Below, piece by piece: positions 50,736-58,847 of a stretch of 64,000 nt of DNA. Position numbers and translations under genes: made by a program. The stretch's first letter is position 1. Every line of letters begins with the position of its first letter. The notes under the pieces are model-generated. The model did not search any database. It was given only the letters and a program-made list of their open reading frames with translations, and had not been told where the DNA came from. Location: positions 1 to 64,000 of the forward strand of contig NZ_PQSU01000025.1 in assembly GCF_002920615.1 (NCBI RefSeq), in the 5' to 3' direction. Origin of the DNA: Streptomyces sp. Ru62 (GTDB taxonomy: Bacteria; Actinomycetota; Actinomycetes; Streptomycetales; Streptomycetaceae).

Positions 50736-52061
50736 TCAGATGTGACCGTCCTCCAGCATTTCGGTCACAAGTGCCGCAATCTGGGATCTCTCGGAACGCG
50801 TCAGCGTGACGTGGGCGAAGAGCGGGTGACCCTTCAGTTTCTCCACCACGGCGACAACGCCGTCGTAGCGTCCTACGCGCAGATTGTCCCGCTGTGCCAC
50901 GTCATGCGTGAGAACGACACGCGAATTCGCACCGATCCGGGACAGAACAGTCAGCAGGACGTTCTTCTCCAGGGACTGCGCCTCGTCCACGATGACGAAC
51001 GCGTCGTGCAGCGAGCGCCCGCGGATGTGGGTGAGCGGGAGCACCTCCAGCATCCCGCGCGCGGTGACCTCCTCGATGACCTCCCGGCTGGTGACCGCCG
51101 ACAGGGTGTCGAAGACGGCCTGGGCCCACGGGCTCATCTTCTCCGCCTCGGTGCCCGGCAGATAGCCCAGCTCCTGCCCGCCGACCGCGTACAGCGGCCG
51201 GAAGACCATCACCTTCTGGTGCTGACGGCGCTCCAGCACCGCCTCCAGGCCCGCGCACAGCGCCAGCGCCGACTTGCCGGTGCCGGCCCGGCCGCCCATC
51301 GAGACGATGCCGACGTCCGGGTCGAGCAGCAGGTCGAGCGCGATGCGCTGCTCGGCGCTGCGGCCCTTGATGCCGAACGCCTCCCGGTCGCCGCGCACCA
51401 GCCGGACATTGCCCTCGGCGGTGACCCGGCCCAGCGCCTTGCCGCGCTCGGACTGGATGGTCAGGCCGGTGTGCACGGGGAGGTCGGCCGCCTCCGGGAC
51501 GTACACGTGTCCTTCCTCGAAGAGGACGTCCACCTGCTCGCCCGGCAGGGTGAGTTCGGTCATCCCGGTCCAGCCGGAGTTCTCCGTGATGGCCAGTTCG
51601 GCCCGGTACTCCTCGGCGAGGAGGCCGACCGAGGACGCCTTGATCCTGAGCGGCAGGTCCTTCGACACGACGGTGACGTCGAACCCCTCGGCCTGCAGAT
51701 TGCGGGCCACCGCGAGGATGCGCGAGTCGTTGTCCCCCAGGCGGTAGCCGGTGGGCAGCACGCTGGGGTCCGAGTGGTTGAGCTCGACCCGGACCGTCCC
51801 GCCCAGTTCCCCGATCGGGATGGGGGCGTCGAGGCGACCGTGCTTCACCCGGTAGTCGTCCAGCAGGCGCAGTGCCTGGCGGGCGAAGTAGCCGAGCTCC
51901 GGATGGTGCCGCTTGGCCTCCAGCTCCGTGACCACCACGATGGGGAGCACGACCTCGTGCTCGTCGAAGCGGGCCAGGGCGTTCGGGTCGGCCAGCAGGA
52001 CGCTGGTGTCGAGAACATACGTGCGCCGGTCGGGCTTGTGGCGCTTTGTGCTGGTCACCAC
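50736..52061 (-). CDS. PIN-PhoH family ATPase/ribonuclease
   Basis: 441 residues. N-terminal PIN nuclease domain (RTYVLDTSVLLADPNALARF, DNDSRILAVARNLQ, VTVVSKDLPLRIKA with the acidic cluster) joined to a PhoH ATPase with Walker A GGRAGTGKSALALCAGLEAVL, Walker B DAFVIVDEAQSL and SRVVLTHDVAQRDN. The PIN-PhoH pairing (PhoH2 type) is an RNA helicase/nuclease in mycobacteria. GTG 52061 or 52058 is the start. Confidence 0.94.
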   Translation of the reverse strand: MVTSTKRHKPDRRTYVLDTSVLLADPNALARFDEHEVVLPIVVVTELEAKRHHPELGYFARQALRLLDDYRVKHGRLDAPIPIGELGGTVRVELNHSDPSVLPTGYRLGDNDSRILAVARNLQAEGFDVTVVSKDLPLRIKASSVGLLAEEYRAELAITENSGWTGMTELTLPGEQVDVLFEEGHVYVPEAADLPVHTGLTIQSERGKALGRVTAEGNVRLVRGDREAFGIKGRSAEQRIALDLLLDPDVGIVSMGGRAGTGKSALALCAGLEAVLERRQHQKVMVFRPLYAVGGQELGYLPGTEAEKMSPWAQAVFDTLSAVTSREVIEEVTARGMLEVLPLTHIRGRSLHDAFVIVDEAQSLEKNVLLTVLSRIGANSRVVLTHDVAQRDNLRVGRYDGVVAVVEKLKGHPLFAHVTLTRSERSQIAALVTEMLEDGHI

Positions 52062-52409
52062 GGAAGGACGTACCCCCTCGGATGAGGTCGGGGAGCGACG
52101 AAGTGATGCTGGACCGGTGTCCGGCCCCCGCGCACGGCGGGCCGTGAACCGGCCCTCCGCGGCTGCTTCCGTGCGGTGGCCGCACGGTCGGGCTGGTGCA
52201 AAGGGCCTCCCGGGCGGGCGACCCCGTGCCGCCCGCTGAGATCCGACGCCCGTGGTTCGGGCGTCGACCTGTTTGCCTTATGCCCTCGATGATGCGCGGC
52301 CATGCAAATGCGGCCACCAGCGCGCCGGTGAACTCCTCGTTACATCCCCGCCAATCGGGGTATACGACGACGCCCCGTCACCGAGCGGCGACGGGGCGGG
52401 GCCGGCGGG
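52062..52409. other. 348-base intergenic region, no gene
   Basis: Contains a hairpin GACGCCC / GGGCGTC (52245-52251 with 52259-52265) in the leader of the PIN-PhoH gene and the uppS terminator (52371-52398). No open frame with coding character. Confidence 0.6.
52371..52398 (-). terminator. uppS terminator
   Basis: CGCCCCGTC (52371-52379) pairs with GACGGGGCG (52390-52398), 10-base loop, directly after the uppS stop. Confidence 0.75.
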
Positions 52410-53183
52410 TCAGCCTCCGTACCGGCGGTGACGTGCGGCGTAGTCGCGCAGGGCACGCAGGAAGTCGACCTTCCGGAAGGCCGGCCAGAAGACCTCGCAG
52501 AAGTAGTACTCCGAGTGAGCGGTCTGCCAGAGCATGAATCCGGACAACCGCTGTTCCCCGCTGGTGCGGATCACCAGATCGGGATCGGGCTGGGCTCCGG
52601 TGTACAGGTGACGGCCGATCATGTCGATGTCGACGGACTCGGCGAGTTCCTCCATGGACACGCCCTTGTCCTGCGCGTCGAGCAGCATGGAGCGCACGGC
52701 GTCGGCGATCTCCTGCCGGCCGCCGTAGCCGATGGCCACGTTGACGAGTATCCCGTCGATGTGGGCGGTGGCCTCCTCGGCCTCCTTCAGGGCCGTCTGC
52801 ATCTGCGCGGGCAGCAGGTCCATCGTGCCGACGTGGTGCACCCGCCAGCGGCCGTCGGCGGCGAGGGTGCGGACGACGTCCTCGATGATGCCGAGCAGGG
52901 GGACGAGCTCCTCCTGCGGCCGGTCGAAGTTGTCGGTGGACAGCAGCCACAGGGTGACGACCTCGACGTCGGTCTCGGTGCACCAGCCGAGGAACTCCTC
53001 GATCTTCTCGGCACCGGCCCGGTGCCCGTGGACGGTGCTGGAGCCGGACGCCTTCGCCCAGCGGCGGTTGCCGTCCATGATGACGCCGATGTGCTTGGGC
53101 ACCTGAGCGTGGTCCAGGTGGCCTTCCACCCGGCGTGCGTAGAGCCTGACGAGCAGGCCGCGCAGCTTGTCGCGCAGGTTCAC
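52410..53183 (-). CDS. uppS: isoprenyl (undecaprenyl-type) diphosphate synthase
   Basis: 257 residues, cis-prenyltransferase. HIGVIMDGNRRWAK carries the catalytic Asp, the RRYG C-terminus and RTSGEQRLSGFMLWQTAHSEYYF the substrate loop; all are intact. It makes the long-chain lipid carrier for cell-wall synthesis. GTG 53183 is chosen for GGAGG five bases upstream; the frame continues upstream without a better start. Confidence 0.95.
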   Translation of the reverse strand: MNLRDKLRGLLVRLYARRVEGHLDHAQVPKHIGVIMDGNRRWAKASGSSTVHGHRAGAEKIEEFLGWCTETDVEVVTLWLLSTDNFDRPQEELVPLLGIIEDVVRTLAADGRWRVHHVGTMDLLPAQMQTALKEAEEATAHIDGILVNVAIGYGGRQEIADAVRSMLLDAQDKGVSMEELAESVDIDMIGRHLYTGAQPDPDLVIRTSGEQRLSGFMLWQTAHSEYYFCEVFWPAFRKVDFLRALRDYAARHRRYGG

Positions 53184-53837
53184 GTGACCCTCCGGGGGTT
53201 GGGCGCGGGGGTTGGGCGCGGGGGACGGGGTGCCGGAGCCGTTGAGCCTACCGCTGCTCGGGGGTTGGTCATGGCCCGCCCCTTCAGTGGGGACGGCGGA
53301 CCGGGGACGGGAGGTTCCCGGATCGGGTTCCCGGAGCGGGGAAGAAAAACGGGCCGGTCCGTGGGGGGGAGACGGACCGGCCCGAGGGGGGGTTTCCACC
53401 ATAACCCTTCGTAAGGGATGGTGGGTGCATCGGCGGGTCACAACTACTCTCCGGAATCATCCGGCGACGCCACGCTGGCCGCGGAACGCGGGATTCATGG
53501 GGGCTTCATGGCCGGTTCACAGCGGAATTCCAGGGAAATCCGGTCGGATACGAACGGATTCGCAAGGATTAGGCCATCTTGGGGTTCATCGGCGAGTTGC
53601 CCCGGATCCCCCCGGACGGGCGACGCCGTCAGTGAAGGGTGGACTTGACGCCTCCGCTACGCCACCGGGACGGAGACCGCACGGCTCCACGGCACCGCGC
53701 AGCCCCCTCCACTGCGCGGTACCGCCCGCGCAGCTTTGCTCACGCGAATAACCTTGGTCTGAACTTACGTGATCGAGGAGACCGGTGTGAACCGCGCTCG
53801 ATAACAATGTGGAAACCCCGGGCGAACTCCGGTCGGA
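53184..53837. other. 654-base intergenic region, no clear gene
   Basis: Contains a strong hairpin (53351-53383), two small hairpins, CCCTT/AAGGG (53405-53417) and CCGGA/TCCGG (53452-53465), and stretches of lower GC content (53500-53600, 53740-53800). The open frames here have no coding bias or start signals. A small RNA or a long leader is possible. Confidence 0.5.
53351..53383 (-). terminator. intrinsic terminator upstream of uppS, leftward
   Basis: GGGCCGGTCCGT (53351-53362) pairs perfectly with ACGGACCGGCCC (53372-53383). In leftward orientation the hairpin is followed by GTTTTTCTTC, a T-run rare in this genome, so it terminates leftward transcripts arriving from 53384-53837. Confidence 0.8.
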
Positions 53838-54629
53838 CTACGGTCGACGACCCGGCTTGCGTACGTCGAAAAGCTGCCGGGCGCTGTACGCGACGAACGG
53901 CCCCTCCTTCTCGATCCGTTCGTGCAGCGCGCGCAGCCTGGGCTCGTACGCCTCGACCGTGAAGTCCGGGACCATCCACACCACCTTGCGCAGGAAGTGG
54001 ACGACGGCGGCGATGTCGTGGAACTCCATCCGCAGCCGCTCCGCCCGCACCCCGGCCACCTCCAGGCCCGCCGCCTCGGCGCCGGCCCGCTCCCGCTCGG
54101 GGTCGCGGGCGGCGCGCGCCTCCTCCGGCTGCGGCCCGAGGAAGTACTCGACCAGCTCGAAGGCGCTGCTCGGCCCCACGTGCTGGGCGAAGTACGTCCC
54201 GCCGGGCCGCAGCACCCGGGCGATCTCCGTCCAGTACGGCCGCACCGGGTGCCGGCTGAGCACCAGGTCGAACACCCCGTCCGCGAACGGCAGCGGCGCG
54301 TCGTCCGGGGCGGCGACCACCACGACGCCCCGGGAGCGCAGCAGGGCGGTGGCCTTCGCCACGTTCGGCGGCCACCCCTCGGTGGCCGCGACCAGCACCG
54401 GCCGGGCGGGCTCCGCCCGGCCCAGCGCGAAGTCCAGCACCTCTCCGCCACCGGTCTGGATGTCCAGCACGGCCTCCGCGCCGGCCAGCCGCTCCCCCGC
54501 CGACCGGGCATAGCCCCACGACGGCCGATCCTCGGTGGCCCGGCCCTCGAACCACGAGAAGTCCCAGCCCTCGGTCGGTACGGCGGCACCCTCGGCCACG
54601 AGGTCCTCGAAGGAACGCTGCAGAGTCAT
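53838..54629 (-). CDS. SAM-dependent methyltransferase (class I)
   Basis: 263 residues. AVLDIQTGGGEVLDFA is motif I (GxGxG variant), VVVAAPDDAPLPFADGVFDLVLSRHPV motif II/III region, and IARVLRPGGTYFAQHVGP the post-I motif, a Methyltransf_11-like Rossmann fold. Substrate unknown. The same protein family is scattered through actinobacteria. ATG 54629 starts 66 bases after the stop of the GNAT gene, on the same strand. Confidence 0.85.
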   Translation of the reverse strand: MTLQRSFEDLVAEGAAVPTEGWDFSWFEGRATEDRPSWGYARSAGERLAGAEAVLDIQTGGGEVLDFALGRAEPARPVLVAATEGWPPNVAKATALLRSRGVVVVAAPDDAPLPFADGVFDLVLSRHPVRPYWTEIARVLRPGGTYFAQHVGPSSAFELVEYFLGPQPEEARAARDPERERAGAEAAGLEVAGVRAERLRMEFHDIAAVVHFLRKVVWMVPDFTVEAYEPRLRALHERIEKEGPFVAYSARQLFDVRKPGRRP

Positions 54630-54695
54630 ACGGCCATCGTCCCAGCCGGGCCCCCGCGGGTCATGCGGTTTTCCGCCCCCCGGCCGGGACCGCTC

Positions 54696-55223
54696 TCAGC
54701 CCTCCCCGGGCGGCGCGGCGAGAACCAGCATGATGTGCTCGTCCGCCCCGTGGCGGACCGTGCCGGTCCGCTCGAAGCCGTGTCTCTCCAGGAGCCGCAC
54801 GGAGGCGGTGTTGCCGGCGAAGGGGTCCGCGTACAGCGGGCGCACCGGCTCCAGCTCCAGGAACCGGGCGAGCGCCCGCGTGCCGACCCCGCGGCCCCAG
54901 TACGGCCGCCCGAGCCAGTAACCGATGAACCGCCGCCCGTCCTGCGTCCAGGACACGACGCTCCCGGCGGCCTCCCCGCCGACGGTGACCGTCCGCACCA
55001 GGCAGTCGGGGTCACCGAGCACCCGCTCCCGCCAGTGCCGGAAGAAGACCTCCCGCGGCCGGGGGGCGAACCTGGACCGCCGGACGGCTTCGGGGTCGTG
55101 CTCGTAGGCGAAGAGGGCCTCCAGGTCCTGCTCCGTGACGGCCCGCAGACGCACGGGGAGATCCGATTCGGGCGCACCGGTGTCGCGGTCACCGGTCATG
55201 TCGTGCTCGTGTGGGTCAGCCAT
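54696..55223 (-). CDS. GNAT-family N-acetyltransferase
   Basis: 175 residues. Ribosomal-protein-type acetyltransferase pattern: VRLRAVTEQDLEALFAYEHDPEA, IGYWLGRPYWGRGVGTRALARFLE (acetyl-CoA motif Q/RxxGxG/A region) and ADPFAGNTASVRLLERHGFERTGT. Substrate unknown. ATG 55223 has no ribosome-binding site and lies six bases after the -10 position of the DNA-damage-type motif at 55230-55252. Confidence 0.88.
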   Translation of the reverse strand: MADPHEHDMTGDRDTGAPESDLPVRLRAVTEQDLEALFAYEHDPEAVRRSRFAPRPREVFFRHWRERVLGDPDCLVRTVTVGGEAAGSVVSWTQDGRRFIGYWLGRPYWGRGVGTRALARFLELEPVRPLYADPFAGNTASVRLLERHGFERTGTVRHGADEHIMLVLAAPPGEG

Positions 55224-55229
55224 GAGGGG

Positions 55230-55252
55230 AGTGTGACACCCGCCACTGACAA
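55230..55252 (-). promoter_or_regulatory. second DNA-damage-type promoter motif, GNAT gene
   Basis: On the minus strand: TTGTCAGTGGC (55252-55242), six bases, CACACT (55235-55230). The upstream half is identical to the motif before the DnaN paralogue; the -10 half is weaker. The GNAT start codon follows six bases later. Confidence 0.5.
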
Positions 55253-55293
55253 TGCCCCTGACCTGCGGTGGCTCATCTCCCCGCCGCGTCCGC

Positions 55294-56166
55294 TCAGGGC
55301 ACCAGCGGGCGGACCTCCCGCGCGGCGAAACGCACGAAGCCCTCCGGGTCGGGCTCGTCCGCCGTCGGCTGCAGCACGACGGTGTCCGCACCGGCCTCGG
55401 TCAGCCGCCGTACCGCCTCGGCGACCGCGCCCGCGTCCCCGGCGACCCCCACGTCCGCCGCCGGCTCCAGCCCCTCTGCGGCCAGTTCCGCGCGCAGCCG
55501 GGCGTCGGCGCCGGCGCCCGTGGCGGCCAGCAGATAGACCACGATCCGGTGCGCACCGTCACGTCCGGCCGCCCGCCGCCCCTCCTCCACGAGCTTCCTG
55601 GCCCGCCGTACGCCGTCCGCCGAGGTGGCGGCCGTGAGCAGGGTGCCGTCGGCCTTCTCACCGGAGAGCCGGAGCGTACGGGGTCCGGTGGCGCCCGCGA
55701 GGACGTCGACCGGGCGCTCCGGGGGCCAGTCGAGGGCGACGTCCTCCAACTGGACGTACCGCCCGCGCACACTGAGCCGTTCCCCGTGCAGCAGGGCGCG
55801 CAGGGCGTCGAGATGTTCTCCGAGGAGGCCCAGCGGGGAGGCGGCCCGGGCGCCGACCTGGCCCATCCAGTCCTGCACCCCGTGCCCCACGGTCAGGACG
55901 GCCCGGCCGGGGAACATGCGCTCCAGCGAGGCGGCCTCCATGGCGGTGACGGCCACGTTCCTGAGCGGCACGGGCAGCAGTCCGATGCCGACCCGCACCC
56001 GTTCGGTCCAGGCGAGCGCGGCGGCGGCCGTGGAGACCCCGCCCTCCAGGAAGCAGTCCTCCCACAGCCACAGTTCTTCGAGCCCCACGTCATCCGCGAG
56101 GCGGGCGACGGCCCGCAGCCGCTCGGGGGGAAGCTGGGGGCGGAATACGACACCGAGTGCGGTCAT
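55294..56166 (-). CDS. luciferase-like (F420- or FMN-dependent) oxidoreductase
   Basis: 290 residues, bacterial-luciferase TIM barrel. ALGVVFRPQLPPERLRAVARLADDVGLEELWLWEDCFLEGG, GIGLLPVPLRNVAVTAMEAASLERMFPGRAVLTVGHGVQDWMGQVG and VLAGATGPRTLRLSGEKADGTLL are the typical barrel signatures; such actinobacterial proteins usually use coenzyme F420. Substrate unknown. ATG 56166 has AGGAAGGG upstream. Transcribed in the same direction as the GNAT and methyltransferase genes but 70 bases apart. Confidence 0.88.
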   Translation of the reverse strand: MTALGVVFRPQLPPERLRAVARLADDVGLEELWLWEDCFLEGGVSTAAAALAWTERVRVGIGLLPVPLRNVAVTAMEAASLERMFPGRAVLTVGHGVQDWMGQVGARAASPLGLLGEHLDALRALLHGERLSVRGRYVQLEDVALDWPPERPVDVLAGATGPRTLRLSGEKADGTLLTAATSADGVRRARKLVEEGRRAAGRDGAHRIVVYLLAATGAGADARLRAELAAEGLEPAADVGVAGDAGAVAEAVRRLTEAGADTVVLQPTADEPDPEGFVRFAAREVRPLVP

Positions 56167-56261
56167 GGAGCCCTTCCTAGTGGGGAGGACGGGAAAGGAC
56201 AACGGGTTTGCGGATCCGGGCGAGTTGGCGACACGGGTGGCTGGACGTGGGAGGTCGGGGC

Positions 56262-56678
56262 ATGGGGCGGCGCTGGCGGGACGGGCGGGGACGGCTGATC
56301 GTGCGGGCGGGCCCGGCCTCCGCCTCCGGCGCGGGACGGGCCGCCGTCCCCGTGCCCCTGGAGATCGCGGCTTCCTACCGGGCGCGGACGAAGGGGCTCC
56401 TGGGCCGGGACGCGGTCGACGGGGCGCTGCTGCTGTCGCCGGCCAGTGGGGTGCACACCTTCGGGATGCGGATCCCGATCGACGTCGCCTACCTGGACCG
56501 CCGCCTGACCGTCATCGCCGTCCGCACGATGCGCCCCGGCCGCCTGGGCCTGCCGCGCCCTCGGGCGCGGCACGTGCTGGAGGCGGAGGCGGGGGCGATG
56601 GCGGGGTGGGGGCTGCGGCCGGGAGTACGGGTGGAGGTGGAGGTGGACCTGGGGGCCCTGGGGGTGGACCCGGGGTAG
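56262..56678 (+). CDS. DUF192 family protein
   Basis: 138 residues. VPLEIAASYRARTKGLLGRDAVDGALLLSPASGVHTFGMRIPIDVAYLDRRLTVIAVRTMRPGRLGLPRPRARHVLEAEAGAMAGWGLRPG is the DUF192 domain, including the conserved GLLGR, FGMR(I)PIDV and LEAEAG motifs. The family is a small beta-barrel of unknown function; in actinobacteria it is common beside Tad pilus genes, as here. The only rightward gene in the last 10 kb. Confidence 0.85.
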   Translation: MGRRWRDGRGRLIVRAGPASASGAGRAAVPVPLEIAASYRARTKGLLGRDAVDGALLLSPASGVHTFGMRIPIDVAYLDRRLTVIAVRTMRPGRLGLPRPRARHVLEAEAGAMAGWGLRPGVRVEVEVDLGALGVDPG

Positions 56679-56690
56679 CCGGGTGCTGCC

Positions 56691-57314
56691 TCACTGCTGG
56701 GTGCGGGGAAAGGACACCTCGACCCGGCGGTTCTTCTTCCGGCCGGCCTCGGTGGAGTTGTCGGCGATCGGGTACTGCTCGCCGTAGCCGCGGACGTCGA
56801 AGGTGATGGACGGGGTGTTCAGGTCCTGGTCCAGTACGGCCTGTACGGCGTTGGCGCGCTGTTTGGAGAGGGTGTCGCCGTGGGCGGAGGAGCCGAGGTT
56901 GTCGGTGAAGCCGAAGACGCGGACCTGGGTCGCGTTCTGCTTCCTGATCTCCTCGGCGATGCCGGCGATACGGGCCTTCGCCTCCGCGCCGAGCTTGGCG
57001 CTGTCCTTGTCGAACAGCACCTCGGCCTGGAGGGCGAAGGTCACGTCGGCGTTGGTGTCCTCGCGCCGTTCGTCCCCGCTCTGGTCCTCCACGACCGACT
57101 TGATGTCCAACACCTTGGCCTCGGCCAGCGTGGCCCCTTCCGGCAGCTTCAGATCCGGATCCGTGGGGTCGACCTTCACCGGGGCGGCGGCGGAGGGCTC
57201 GGTACCGGGGGGTTCACTGGGGCCGGTGTCGTCGGCGGACGCGGGGGTGGCGGGCAGGTTCACGACGAACAGCAGGACAGCGGCTGTGAGGGCGGTCCGG
57301 GGTGCGGTGATCAC
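56691..57314 (-). CDS. OmpA-family peptidoglycan-binding protein
   Basis: 207 residues. Signal peptide (RTALTAAVLLFVVNLPATPASA), an acidic linker and a C-terminal OmpA domain with FDKDSAKLGAEAKARIAGIAEEI, VRVFGFTDNLGSSAHGDTLSKQRANAVQAVL and GYGEQYPIADNSTEAGRKKNRRVEVSF, the meso-diaminopimelate-binding motif. In Gram-positives such domains anchor proteins to the wall. GTG 57314 lies six bases after the stop of the lipoprotein gene, on the pilus-locus strand. Confidence 0.9.
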   Translation of the reverse strand: MITAPRTALTAAVLLFVVNLPATPASADDTGPSEPPGTEPSAAAPVKVDPTDPDLKLPEGATLAEAKVLDIKSVVEDQSGDERREDTNADVTFALQAEVLFDKDSAKLGAEAKARIAGIAEEIRKQNATQVRVFGFTDNLGSSAHGDTLSKQRANAVQAVLDQDLNTPSITFDVRGYGEQYPIADNSTEAGRKKNRRVEVSFPRTQQ

Positions 57315-57320
57315 TTGGCC

Positions 57321-57902
57321 TCACCCGGAAATCTTGATGGGGGCGGAGGAGAACGTCGGCAGCTGGAAGTCGACTTCGGTCGTGTTTGCCGGGGGGGCTG
57401 GGAACTGCATGAAGACGGCCAAGGTGGCACCGGACTTGAGTGTCGAGAAGCCAGTGGTCGTCAGGGGACGGCCCTCCGTGTCCCGCAGCACGTAATACCG
57501 CTTCTTGCCCTGCGAATCGATGAGCGTGGCACCACCCAGAGACCTGCCGTTCCTCAGGATCTCGGTTTCGTTGCCGCTCAAGGCGGACGGGATGACGATG
57601 CTCTTGGCCCCGTCGTTCCTCAGCGTGCCGTTGACGGTGACGAAGCCACCCGAGTCACGTACCGCTGAGGTGACCTGGAGGATCAGACCGTCCGAGCCTT
57701 TCAGCTCTGCAAGCGGCTCTTCGGACTGCCCCTCCTGAGCACTCGGCTCCGATGTGCCCGCTTTGGAGGCGGACGCCGAACTGTCCGGCTTCTTGTTGTC
57801 ATCACCGCTTCCGCCGCAGCCGGCCACCCCGACAGCCAGACCGACCGCAACGGAGAATGCGACCATCCCCCTGCGGGTCTTCGCAGTGAACCGAATGCTC
57901 AT
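57321..57902 (-). CDS. lipoprotein of the Tad locus
   Basis: 193 residues. Lipobox VGVAGCGGSG after a short positively charged, hydrophobic leader (RFTAKTRRGMVAFSVAVGLAVGVAG), an acidic/Ser linker, then a beta-sandwich (LILQVTSAVRDSGGFVTVNGTLRNDGAKSIVIPSALSGNETEIL) similar to actinobacterial lipoproteins with DUF4352-like folds. ATG 57902 is preferred over upstream ATG 57926, with AAGGA nine bases before it. Followed by the OmpA gene with a 6-base gap; the pair probably acts at the wall surface near the pilus. Confidence 0.8.
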   Translation of the reverse strand: MSIRFTAKTRRGMVAFSVAVGLAVGVAGCGGSGDDNKKPDSSASASKAGTSEPSAQEGQSEEPLAELKGSDGLILQVTSAVRDSGGFVTVNGTLRNDGAKSIVIPSALSGNETEILRNGRSLGGATLIDSQGKKRYYVLRDTEGRPLTTTGFSTLKSGATLAVFMQFPAPPANTTEVDFQLPTFSSAPIKISG

Positions 57903-57940
57903 GGCTCCGCTTCCTTCGTCACTCATCGTCAGCTTGTCAG

Positions 57941-58528
57941 TCAGCCCAGGTGCACGTCGAAGAGGTCTTCGGGCTTCGGAAGCTCCGCCGGCTCGTCCGG
58001 ATCCAGCTTCCAGTCCTTGTCCTTGCAGGTGAGTTCAGGCAGCGCATCCGCTTCGTCTCCCTCGTCGGAGAGCTCGAACGTGCAGAGCGGTTCGATGACG
58101 GCGGTTGCGGAAGCAGTCGACTTGACATCCTCCGTTCCGGGTACGACGGAATGACCGACGGACTTGTTGGTCTTCACATCGACGCGGTACTTCAGCAACT
58201 CGGGTGAAAGGCAGGAATTCAACTGGGCATCGTTCTGTGCCGCGAGTTGTCCGGCTCGCCAGCATGGGTCGCCGACCTCAGTCTTCCCCTCGAGAATTTG
58301 CTGCCACTTCTCCGGATCCAGCAGCACCTTGACCCACTGTTCCCCGAGTTGGTCCCGAACGTTTTGGGCCGCCGCGAGCGCTGCGGCATCAGCGGCCGTC
58401 TGGGCACCGCCCCGGTTGACCGCAGCCTGACCGACCGCGAGATACGCGAACGCAAGAAAGAGCAGGCCTGCCACCACCGTGATGTAGATGGGGAAGGCCT
58501 GCCCTGCGTCGCGGTGTGGAGGAATCAG
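57941..58528 (-). CDS. TadE/TadG-type pseudopilin or pilus assembly protein
   Basis: About 195 residues. QAFPIYITVVAGLLFLAFAYLAVGQAAVNRGGAQTAADAAALAAAQNVRD is the N-terminal hydrophobic helix and following helix of actinobacterial TadE/G proteins; the extracytoplasmic part carries several Cys. No ATG, GTG or TTG precedes the family's RDAGQAFPIY motif in frame. The only candidate overlapping the pilin stop is CTG 58528 (CTGA overlap). GTG 58477 would remove the motif and lacks a ribosome-binding site. I therefore give CTG 58528 as the likely but unusual start. Confidence 0.7.
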   Translation of the reverse strand: MIPPHRDAGQAFPIYITVVAGLLFLAFAYLAVGQAAVNRGGAQTAADAAALAAAQNVRDQLGEQWVKVLLDPEKWQQILEGKTEVGDPCWRAGQLAAQNDAQLNSCLSPELLKYRVDVKTNKSVGHSVVPGTEDVKSTASATAVIEPLCTFELSDEGDEADALPELTCKDKDWKLDPDEPAELPKPEDLFDVHLG

Positions 58529-58722
58529 CCGCCGGTGACCTCGGCGATCTTCTGGGTGATCGCGTCGTAGATCGATTGACCGATGCTCGTACCCGTGATC
58601 GCCAGCACGATCGCCACGACCACGGCGATGATGCCGAGGTACTCCACCGCGGTCTGCCCTCGGTCGTCCCGGGCGGCACGGGACTGCAGATACGCGACGG
58701 TGGTGTTGAACCATTTGCTCAC
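58525..58722 (-). CDS. Flp-type pilin-like protein
   Basis: 65 residues. A short charged leader, then RDDRGQTAVEYLGIIAVVVAIVLAITGTSIGQSIYDAITQKI: a Flp-pilin core with conserved Glu five residues into the hydrophobic helix (TAVEYLGIIAVVVAI), cut by a prepilin peptidase before it. GTG 58722 has GGAGGGG six bases upstream, a strong signal suiting an abundant structural protein. First small gene of the leftward pilin group. Confidence 0.88.
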   Translation of the reverse strand: MSKWFNTTVAYLQSRAARDDRGQTAVEYLGIIAVVVAIVLAITGTSIGQSIYDAITQKIAEVTGG

Positions 58723-58847
58723 GGTTTTCCCCTCCAGCTTCGCCTCGGATCCGCGAAGCGTAGGACAGAACAGTCATGCCACCCCAGGGCCCCAGGGCCC
58801 AACCCCAGGCCCATTCCGGGTGGGGGGTTCTTGCCCGGTGTGTCATG

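Noticed and set aside
53418..53648. Possible 76-residue gene
   Set aside because: No ribosome-binding site, weak codon bias and no recognisable sequence; region treated as non-coding.
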